This document shows, in pieces, positions 56,978 through 64,000 of a stretch of DNA of 64,000 nt. The notes beneath the pieces are model-generated. The model had not been told where the DNA came from. It was given only the letters and a program-made list of their open reading frames with translations, and did no database searches. The stretch lies in assembly GCA_027922465.2 (NCBI GenBank), contig BQMF02000033.1, positions 1,116,001 to 1,180,000 of the forward strand. The letters are read 5' to 3'. This stretch comes from Turritopsis dohrnii. Lineage: Eukaryota > Cnidaria > Hydrozoa > Anthoathecata > Oceaniidae. Positions within the stretch are counted from its first letter, which is position 1, and every line of letters begins with the position of its first letter. A program made the position numbers and the translations under genes.

Positions 56978-58992
56978 CACTGACAGTTTTAGCGGAGTCA
57001 TTGCGACTCCTAAAAGGGAGTCATTGAACAATGATAACCTAAGGGAGTAAATCAGATGATACAGAGAGCATCTTAAGGGAGTCATTTTGCTTTTAAGGGG
57101 TGTCAATTGCAATTTACTTTAAATGACCACCTTGAAGGGAATCAATTTGACTCCTTTAAGTGATTATAAGTGATGTAAGTTAAATGGTTCTTTAAAGGAG
57201 TCATTTTGATGCTCGTCGGAGAGTCAAATCGAAAAACAAAGGACTTTTTCGCACGTTTTAAAAACTTTTACGCAAGCAATGCACAGAGTCTCAGATGTCA
57301 CATAGCGGTATAAAAGATTTCACAGCTTTAAACAATAAAGATACGGTTATTAACTCTTAAGAGTACTTTCTTTGCTTTTTACTAAATAATTATTCTTTTT
57401 TATAGATATTTCCTTATATAAAAAATTGTAAACTTATTTAATACGACCGTACGATCGCATTGAATAAAAATAACATCTATAATTTATCAACTTCACTGGT
57501 TTACTGGTTTCAATGGTAACATATGCATATTGTATATTAGGAGGTACGTAGTTGTACTAACCTTGACGAAATTGAATGTGTCCGTGTGACTGATAGTTTA
57601 AACAACAACAAAGCAACACTGATTAAAGCTTACAAAACACAGTCGGCTATGGAGACAGTAACTAAATATGTTATAAGTACGCTGTTTTTCTTTTATAAGC
57701 CATAAACTTCAAATGAAAGTATTTGGGGAAAAGCCAAAAGATTTTGAATGATTAGCTATTACATTTTGGTTACTTGTGACAGCTTTAATTTTTACAGTAT
57801 ATTACTTTTTTTTTAGATTCTTATTATGAAATTTTCCTGTCAATTTGATTGCTCTTATAAATTACAAATGGCTCGTGCAGCATTTTTGGAACTTTCATGC
57901 AATGCAGGGCAATTTTGCTATCCAATGCAATATTTCTGGATGTGTATTAAGATTTAAAAATCAAAAGAGCTGTGTAAAAACATCAAACTTAAACATGAAG
58001 ACTTAGTTTGGAGAATGATACACTCAAAGTGACTTTTAGATATCAATGCAAGTGACAATAATTTTGCCGGTGGGATTAGTGATGATGAAGATGTTGATGA
58101 TCAGTTTCTTGAGCCGCTCTGTTCCATGAATGTTGATAATGGTGTAGCAGATTTTTTAATTGAACTAAGAGAAAGTCATAATATTCATGATATTACATAT
58201 TTCATTTGTAAACGTCATTATTCCGCTGTATGTGATGTAATTTTTGAAAAGTTTTATCTTATTTAATCTGCAATCCAAAATTCAATTTTTCTTTGTGTTT
58301 CTTTGTATTCTAACGAGTAAAATATTAATTAACGAAAATTAGCGCCGCGAAACTTTCTTTGTGGTTTTTCTTCATTCTTGGTCTACCTTTTATTGAAAAG
58401 TGGCGGACACAATCGAATTATAATATGCAAAAAAGAAATATTGTATATTTTGGAAATTAAAAAACACGCAAAATATCTTTATTGTTAAGAACTATCCAAG
58501 TTTGTATAAGCTATAAGCTATTTGCGTTTTCATCAATGTTTTTGTATGAATATATTCATAGCGTTTATATGAAAAGATCAATACATGGTTTCGAGTAAAT
58601 GGCATTGTTTTCTTAATTATTTTGTGATCACCATGAAATTCGGGGACAAGATCAGCAAGATGACTAAGCGTTGAGAAGTGCCTCAATATTATTATGCTGG
58701 AATGGGAGTCATTTAATGTTACCACATTATGCCCAAAAGGGCGTCATTTGATATCAACGCAATGATGCTCTGAAGGGATTCATAGCGGATTGAAGCTCTT
58801 AAGGAGATTACAAAAATGTCTCTTGGTTGAGCATTACTTCAAAATGATACTTAAACGGGAGTCACAAAATGAGAATCGTAAGAGAGTCATTTTCAAATGA
58901 CTTCCTATGGAGACTCGCAAAAGGAGTCGCCACAGGCGCTCTGAAATGACTCCCTTAGAATTCTCATATTGACTCTCGTAAAATTGTCAGTG
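56978..58992 (+). mobile_element. 2.0-kb CACTA-like transposon with GGGAGTCA subterminal repeats
   Basis: The ends are CACTGACAGTTTTA and, complemented, CACTGACAATTTTA, with AA on both flanks. Within about 260 bp of each end, AAGGGAGTCATTTTG-type motifs recur many times, in opposite orientation on the two sides. CACTG ends, a short duplication and dense subterminal repeats are the CACTA (EnSpm) design. The interior has a decayed C2H2/acidic protein. At 2 kb it is far shorter than autonomous members. Confidence 0.75.
57825..58266 (+). pseudogene. C2H2 zinc-finger/acidic protein remnant of the CACTA-like element
   Basis: The first part carries FSCQFDCSYK and IQCNISGCVLRFKNQKSC, followed in a shifted frame by KLKHED, together two degenerate C2H2 fingers. 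From about 58038 one frame is open to 58266: DINASDNNFAGGISDDEDVD, then ADFLIELRESHNIHDITYF and FEKFYLI. Zinc fingers followed by an acidic linker and a FLxxLRE helix are seen in proteins of cnidarian transposons. At least one frameshift separates the parts. Confidence 0.5.
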
Positions 58993-58994
58993 AA

Positions 58995-60410
58995 TAATTG
59001 TGATTTCCACTCCTGCTTTATTAACAGGTACATAAAGCAGCCTTAAAAGGCTGCATCTCAGCGGCAAATATGCAAAACATACTAATAGCACTAAACAATT
59101 GCCATAACAATACAATACAATGAAATTGGGAAGAATCTAGTGAAATAATAATTAGTAATTACTTGTGTGACTCCAGATAGTTCAAACACCTGTAAATCTG
59201 TACCTGCTGAACACAGTTAAAACAGTTTAATAGTAGGCTACCAGAGCAAAAAGAAGAAAAATGAAAGAAACACTTACGCAAATATTGCCCAATTAAGGTG
59301 ACATCAAAAATCACCATAATACATTATATTTTCAACTATATTGTCTCACTTATCTTTAAAATTAGAATTCTAACTGGGCCGCCATTAACATTAATATTTT
59401 TTTATGTTGACAGAAAGACTCCTACAGAGTTTTTATAAACATATTTTAATAAAAATAAATGTAATTGGAAATAAAACTTGTTGTTGCAAAAAAACAGCTT
59501 GTTCTAAAACATACTGCCTATGACAAAAATACATATAAAAGATAAGAAATGCATTCACTCCTAATGTTTTCAAATGTTTATTTAAAATTCCACAATCTGC
59601 ATAAATAGGAGTCAAAACGTGTCAGTGTATTTTGAGAGATTATGCACTTCTTCTTGAAAAAAAAAAATATTTCTATTATAAAAATGAACTTTATGACATG
59701 CTTTTGCAAATATGTATAAAAATGAAAAGATCTTGATTTGGTAAGGTGGACTCTCACCTCAGCAGCAAAATTAACGTCATGGTAAAACATGGTTTTGACA
59801 TTTTATGTTGTATGAGAGTAACCGTCGTAAGCACCAAAATAGGTTTCTTTAAAATCAAGATAATGAATTGTTACAAAGGTTATGAGAAAAATGAATTAGC
59901 TGTTTTCTATCAGGAAATCTCAATGAAGAAGTCAATTTTTTTGTAAATTTCGTTTGTTTGCTGTTATAAATAAAAATGCTTATAAAATTTTCTAAGTGCT
60001 AATACTCTGTGCAAACCTGAAAAAGCATCAGCATCTATATTGAAGTTAGTGGAAGCACTAAAGCTATTAAAACATCTTCACTTCTACACAATTTTATTAA
60101 TTAAAAGCTTTTCGACTTATGCCAAATTTGTTTTATATATCTGAAGATGGTGAAAGCCAAAAAGTTTTAATTAATTATTAATAAAATTGTGTACTTTATC
60201 GTTATCAAACATGGCAATTAATTTGAATTATCTTCATTTCTTAACTTCATATTACTCGCACATTAAATGAAAGATTTCCACCGCGCCGGTGTTCTTCAAG
60301 GAAGTTCTTCCAAATCTGAAGATGAACAAAGCGCCAAAAATCAGTTCCCTTGTAAAATAGCACGTCACGGCGATATAGCATATCGCCAAATATTTTTTTA
60401 TATTTGTAAA
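58995..60410. other. No supported gene
   Basis: AT-rich. A long imperfect inverted repeat (CACAATTTTATTAATTAAAA and complement) lies at 60089-60194. Confidence 0.5.
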
Positions 60411-60492
60411 ATATTAAATTGATTTATTACTTCTTTAATCGATAGTGCTCAATATCAATGATAGAGCGGAATATATATAAGTCAGAAAAAAC

Positions 60493-60560
60493 AACAGTGT
60501 TTTTTGTACTTAAAGTTTCATGACCTGTTACTGGTCAATCTTCAGCAAAAGTGAACTGTT
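60493..60560 (-). ncRNA. Type I hammerhead ribozyme (minus-strand copy)
   Basis: On the minus strand: outer stem I AACAGT/ACTGTT, inner stem I TTTTG/CAAAA, core CTGAAGA (60545-60539), stem II TGACC/GGTCA with a 7-base loop, GAA, a three-pair stem III (ACT/AGT) and the predicted cleavage triplet GTA (60509-60507). It is identical over all 68 bases to the plus-strand copy at 62367. One departure from consensus: the base pair next to the core in stem II is T.T rather than G-C. Confidence 0.8.
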
Positions 60561-60611
60561 TATAAAAACTACATTATAATGTCTTCCTGATCATTAATTG
60601 ACGTCATTACG

Positions 60612-62086
60612 TCAATCGGCCGGAATGTCAGCGATTGTGAAAAGCTTGTGTTTCTTTCGGTGTCTACATTTGGCAATAACTTCGGTTCTTTTGTTTAGTA
60701 AGTTCGTGTCAGGGTAGGTAGCGATTTCGGTTTTCTCAGTAAGGCACAATAGGCATTTTTTCGTTTCGGGGGAGTAAGGCGCCGATTTTTTGATGACTCT
60801 CCAATTGACTGTAGGTACACGATTGTTATCTTTGATTCGCCAATATTCCGTGGATAATGTGGTGCTATTACGGTATCGTTCGTTATTAAATGAATTCTTG
60901 TGGCCACCGTATCTTTGTTTAAAGGTTGTTTCGCAAAGACCGATGTATTTCATGGCTCTATAGTTTGGGTCGTTTGATGTAATTGTGGCTTCGTATACTA
61001 TGCTGGATTGGAGGCAATTTTGGTTTAGAGGGCATTCGTCTTTTTTGATACAATTGCAAGTTCTTTGGTTGTTTATATGTTTGGTTGGTGCAAGGATCAT
61101 TTTGTTGTGTGCGTTTATAATTGACTTGATGTTAGGCATGCAACTGTAGCTGACCTTTAACGTATTTTTGTTGAAGATTTTGTGAAATTTACTACCGCGT
61201 TTGAAGTGTTTTTCGACTAGTTTTAAGAAGAAGTTGCCAATATTTGTTGCGAGGTTGGAGTTGAAAGGTGGGTTGAACCAAATTATCTTTCTTTTCCGCT
61301 TTCTTTCCTGTTGGTTGCGGTTGGGGGTATAAGTTAACTCGTGGGTGTATCCGGATCTTTTTAACGCTTCGGCATAGATTGGTTTGGCGTTGTTGAATAT
61401 TTCTTCGTTGGACGAGAGGTTTGATAATCGGGATTGGATAGATTTTGGTAATTGTTTGATAATACTTGGTGGATGGTTTGACTTTACATGGACGTAGTTT
61501 ATTTCACTATCTGGTTTAGCGTAAGGTTTATAGGTACCGTTGCTTAGATCGAGTGTTACGTCGAGGTAGTTGACAATTTTCATGTTGCGTTCGGCAACGA
61601 TGTCGAGCCCTTCAGTTTTGAAGATTTTCACGAAGTCTTTTTTGATTTTTTCGTTCTGTTGTTTATTGTTTCTGAAAATACCGAGTCCGTCGTCACGATA
61701 CAGACCGATATCCTCTTTGTTGTATTTCAGAGATATTTTATGTAATAGGAAACAACCGACTAGTTCGCACACCTCTGCACCATCGTACGCACCCATAGTG
61801 ACATCAAAAAGCTTGTTACCTTTCTTTATCCAAGCTTCACGGTCATTGAATAATAATGATTTGCGTGAATGGAACACAATTTCTTTCTGTTGTGGTGTGA
61901 TTCTCGAGATTGAGTTGGCGAATTGTACTGCATGTTTCAGAAGGTTTTCGGTAATGCTGGGATAAAAGTCTTTAACGTCGAACATCATGAAGTAGTACTC
62001 GTCTTTATTTTGTATTCCGGAGAACCAATCAATAACATTGTTGGTACTTTTCCATTGGTTGACAGCCATGGTTTCTCTAAGTTTGT
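60612..62086 (-). pseudogene. Penelope-like RT with GIY-YIG endonuclease, 5'-truncated
   Basis: The frame runs without stops from the inversion point to 60612. Numbering from the internal Met at 62069 (485 residues): DVKDFYPSI at 31-39 is RT motif A, GAYDGAEVCELVG at 93-105 is motif B, and YRDDGLGIF at 124-132 contains the catalytic DD. A cysteine knuckle (CNCIKKDECPLNQNC) lies at 336-350. The GIY-YIG domain follows with VYEATI, KYIGLCETTFKQRYGGHK near 372-389 and a CLLCLTEK/CRHRKKH tail. The order RT then GIY-YIG defines Penelope-like elements. The first about 215 codons present in the plus-strand copy are missing, so this copy should not be autonomous although every catalytic motif is intact. 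Confidence 0.9.
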
Positions 62087-62315
62087 TGATAACAATCGTG
62101 TACCTACAGTACCTAAAGTCAATTGGAGAGTCATCAAAAAATCGGCGCCTTACTCCCCCGAAACGAAAAAATGCCTATTGTGCCTTACTGAGAAAACCGA
62201 AATCGCTACCTACCCTGACACGAACTTACTAAACAAAAGAACCGAAGTTATTGCCAAATGTAGACACCGAAAGAAACACAAGCTTTTCACAATCGCTGAC
62301 ATTCCGGCCGATTGA
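62087..62315 (+). pseudogene. Penelope-like C-terminal tail fragment
   Basis: It encodes NRVPTVPKVNWRVIKKSAPY through the end of the protein (ADIPAD and stop), equivalent to about the last 70 residues. A 9-bp duplication-like insert (TACCTAAAG near 62112) adds three residues relative to the minus-strand copy. Its 3' sequence with the ribozyme runs straight into the 5' end of the next unit. Confidence 0.85.
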
Positions 62316-62366
62316 CGTAATGACGTCAATTAATGATCAGGAAGACATTATAATGTAGTTTTTATA

Positions 62367-62434
62367 AACAGTTCACTTTTGCTGAAGATTGACCAGTAAC
62401 AGGTCATGAAACTTTAAGTACAAAAAACACTGTT
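62367..62434 (+). ncRNA. Type I hammerhead ribozyme (plus-strand copy)
   Basis: Core CTGAAGA at 62382-62388, stem II TGACC (62390-62394) with GGTCA (62402-62406), GAA at 62408-62410, stem III ACT/AGT, predicted cleavage after GTA at 62420, stem I TTTTG/CAAAA and AACAGT/ACTGTT. The spacing and type I topology agree with hammerheads described in Penelope-like elements. It lies about 50 bp after the coding tail and upstream of the main frame, so cleavage would define a transcript 5' end at 62421. Confidence 0.82.
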
Positions 62435-62568
62435 GTTTTTTCTGACTTATATATATTCCGCTCTATCATTGATATTGAGCACTATCGATTAAAGAAGTAA
62501 TAAATCAATTTAATACGAAACGCTCCTGAAATAATTGTTGAGCACTGTTTATCTTCTAAAGTCATAAA

Positions 62569-64000
62569 ATGGAAAAAACGAATCTACGTTATTCAACAAA
62601 GAACATCCCAATCGCTTCCGAACGATCATACAAGATGCAATTGGTCGACAAGATAGAGGCCGTAATCAGGCGTATGAGGTGGAAAGCTATCTTCTACGAG
62701 AACGAAGACGACGATGAGCCGACCACAGAAAATTTTGGATTCAAAACTTCGAACACTCCAAAACAAGTGCCAGAATTGATCGAATTCGAAAAAGAACTTA
62801 TTGGCATAGTACCAAGATTGAAATTCAGAAAAGGTATGAACAATTTTCAGCAAAAGCTGAAACAAGACATCAAAACGATTAACGAGTCTCATAAACTTTA
62901 CGTACCAGCCGATAAAACAACAAACATGTACAAAATGGAAAAAGTCGACTACACAAACCTTCTTAATAACTCGATCACGTCTACATACAAAAAGGACGCA
63001 AATAACCGTAATGAAGAAATCCGAACAAGTAGCAAAACAATCATGAAAGACCACTATATTGCTGACCGAATTGACCAAAATGGAAAAAACAATTGTTTCG
63101 TAACACTCAAAGACCACAAGAACAATTTCCTGAATCACCCAACAACACGCTTGATAAACCCAGCCAAAAACGAAATAGGGCGAATAAGCAAAACCATTTT
63201 AGAAAACATCAACAACAAACTTAGAGAAACCATGGCTGTCAACCAATGGAAAAGTACCAACAATGTTATTGATTGGTTCTCCGGAATACAAAATAAAGAC
63301 GAGTACTACTTCATGATGTTCGACGTTAAAGACTTTTATCCCAGCATTACCGAAAACCTTCTGAAACATGCAGTACAATTCGCCAACTCAATCTCGAGAA
63401 TCACACCACAACAGAAAGAAATTGTGTTCCATTCACGCAAATCATTATTATTCAATGACCGTGAAGCTTGGATAAAGAAAGGTAACAAGCTTTTTGATGT
63501 CACTATGGGTGCGTACGATGGTGCAGAGGTGTGCGAACTAGTCGGTTGTTTCCTATTACATAAAATATCTCTGAAATACAACAAAGAGGATATCGGTCTG
63601 TATCGTGACGACGGACTCGGTATTTTCAGAAACAATAAACAACAGAACGAAAAAATCAAAAAAGACTTCGTGAAAATCTTCAAAACTGAAGGGCTCGACA
63701 TCGTTGCCGAATGCAACATGAAAATTGTCAACTACCTCGACGTAACACTCGATCTAAGCAACGGTACCTATAAACCTTACGCTAAACCAGATAGTGAAAT
63801 AAACTACGTCCATGTAAAGTCAAACCATCCACCAAGTATTATCAAACAATTACCAAAATCTATCCAATCCCGATTATCAAACCTCTCGTCCAACAAAGAA
63901 ATATTCAACAACGCCAAACCAATCTATGCCGAAGCGTTAAAAAGATCCGGATACACCCACGAGTTAACTTATACCCCCAACCGCAACCAACAGGAAAGAA
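62569..64000 (+). CDS. Penelope-like RT-GIY-YIG protein, long copy cut by the window end
   Basis: The frame is open from an ATG at 62569 (an in-frame TAA lies 12 bases upstream) to the last base, 477 codons. The first about 220 residues are a charged region not present in the inverted copy (KTNLRYSTKNIPIASERS, NMYKMEKVDY, TYKK). RT motif A (DVKDFYPSI) is at about 252, motif B (GAYDGAEV) near 314 and YRDD at about 345-348. The GIY-YIG part lies beyond the window. No stop or frameshift is seen. With the ribozyme 130 bp upstream and high identity to the neighbouring copies, it could be a functional copy, if its missing 3' part is intact. Confidence 0.85.
   Translation, partial: MEKTNLRYSTKNIPIASERSYKMQLVDKIEAVIRRMRWKAIFYENEDDDEPTTENFGFKTSNTPKQVPELIEFEKELIGIVPRLKFRKGMNNFQQKLKQDIKTINESHKLYVPADKTTNMYKMEKVDYTNLLNNSITSTYKKDANNRNEEIRTSSKTIMKDHYIADRIDQNGKNNCFVTLKDHKNNFLNHPTTRLINPAKNEIGRISKTILENINNKLRETMAVNQWKSTNNVIDWFSGIQNKDEYYFMMFDVKDFYPSITENLLKHAVQFANSISRITPQQKEIVFHSRKSLLFNDREAWIKKGNKLFDVTMGAYDGAEVCELVGCFLLHKISLKYNKEDIGLYRDDGLGIFRNNKQQNEKIKKDFVKIFKTEGLDIVAECNMKIVNYLDVTLDLSNGTYKPYAKPDSEINYVHVKSNHPPSIIKQLPKSIQSRLSNLSSNKEIFNNAKPIYAEALKRSGYTHELTYTPNRNQQER

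Larger units (their letters stand above)
60414..64000 (+). mobile_element. Young Penelope-like element: inverted copy, tail fragment, long copy
   Basis: Three pieces of one element are joined: a minus-strand 5'-truncated copy (60414-62086), a plus-strand tail (62087-62512) and a plus-strand copy starting at 62513 and leaving the window. Coding sequences of the first and third differ at only a few bases in the overlap, so the assembly is recent. Tail-to-head joins and inverted 5'-truncated copies are established features of Penelope-like elements. The unit end is near AATTTAATA, where the copies diverge. At the inversion point (about 62086) there is short microhomology around GTTGATAAC. Confidence 0.9.

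Noticed and set aside
60089..60194. Second ribozyme or MITE at the long inverted repeat
   Set aside because: The hairpin is AT-rich, has no catalytic core and no duplication.
61570..62315. Plus-strand open frames of about 130 codons over the Penelope region
   Set aside because: The part at 61570-61965 is the antisense of the RT frame and recurs as antisense at 63336-63731. Only the 62087-62315 part is real coding tail.
62626..63138. 170-codon minus-strand frame
   Set aside because: Antisense of the N-terminal half of the long Penelope frame, which has clear homology to its relatives. The minus frame has none.

Overview
This window looks like AT-rich nuclear DNA from a metazoan, most likely a cnidarian. 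The evidence is GT-AG introns, a TATA box, C2H2 and HARBI1-type transposon proteins, Penelope-like elements, and a very large secreted beta-helix/multi-TM gene of a kind I associate with cnidarians and other marine invertebrates. The cnidarian call is inference. There are no operons, no CRISPR array and no confident rRNA or tRNA gene. Only two stretches look like host genes. The rest is mostly nested transposable elements, many resolvable to the base from their terminal inverted repeats (TIRs) and target-site duplications (TSDs).

Layout. 0.6-3.8 kb: an inverted-repeat pair, one arm split by a 194-bp MITE, plus related MITEs and a short hexapeptide-repeat exon candidate. 4.16-9.49 kb (minus): one huge exon of about 1,775 codons encoding a beta-helix ectodomain, a cysteine-rich stalk and a multi-pass C terminus, with a 166-residue higher-order repeat inside. 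9.8-12.1 kb: tandem and GACGTC-rich repeats, a tRNA-like/SINE segment and a hAT-type MITE. 12.2-18.7 kb: TA-flanked elements, including a gutted Harbinger element that keeps remnants of both its transposase and its Myb-like protein. 23.26-27.17 kb: an element with 9-bp TSDs containing a hairpin MITE and a Tc1/mariner-type transposase. 29.86-33.36 kb: a 3.5-kb element with 6-bp TSDs and an intron-rich integrase-like transposase, inserted in an old Penelope-like element. 34.08-39.43 kb: a pogo-like element inserted in the same old Penelope copy and itself interrupted by a non-LTR reverse transcriptase. 40.7-45.4 kb: a Harbinger MITE, shared repeats and a 34-bp minisatellite. 46.8-47.5 kb (minus): a two-exon gene for a small secreted protein with an eight-cysteine C terminus. 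49.7-59.0 kb: MITEs, an element with 7-bp TSDs and a CACTA-like element with C2H2 remnants. 60.4-64.0 kb: a young Penelope-like element arranged as an inverted 5'-truncated copy, then a tail fragment, then a long open copy running off the window. Each tail has a type I hammerhead ribozyme.

How the parts relate. The Penelope-like element encodes a reverse transcriptase plus GIY-YIG endonuclease, and its tails carry self-cleaving RNA motifs. The old copy near 33-34 kb has the same inverted-tail layout and a decayed hammerhead-like core at the equivalent place, now separated from its coding tail by the 3.5-kb insertion. The order of events can be read from this: Penelope first, then the 6-bp-TSD element and the pogo element, then the reverse transcriptase inside pogo. 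The two host-type genes are both predicted to be extracellular or membrane products. Nothing in the sequence links them functionally.
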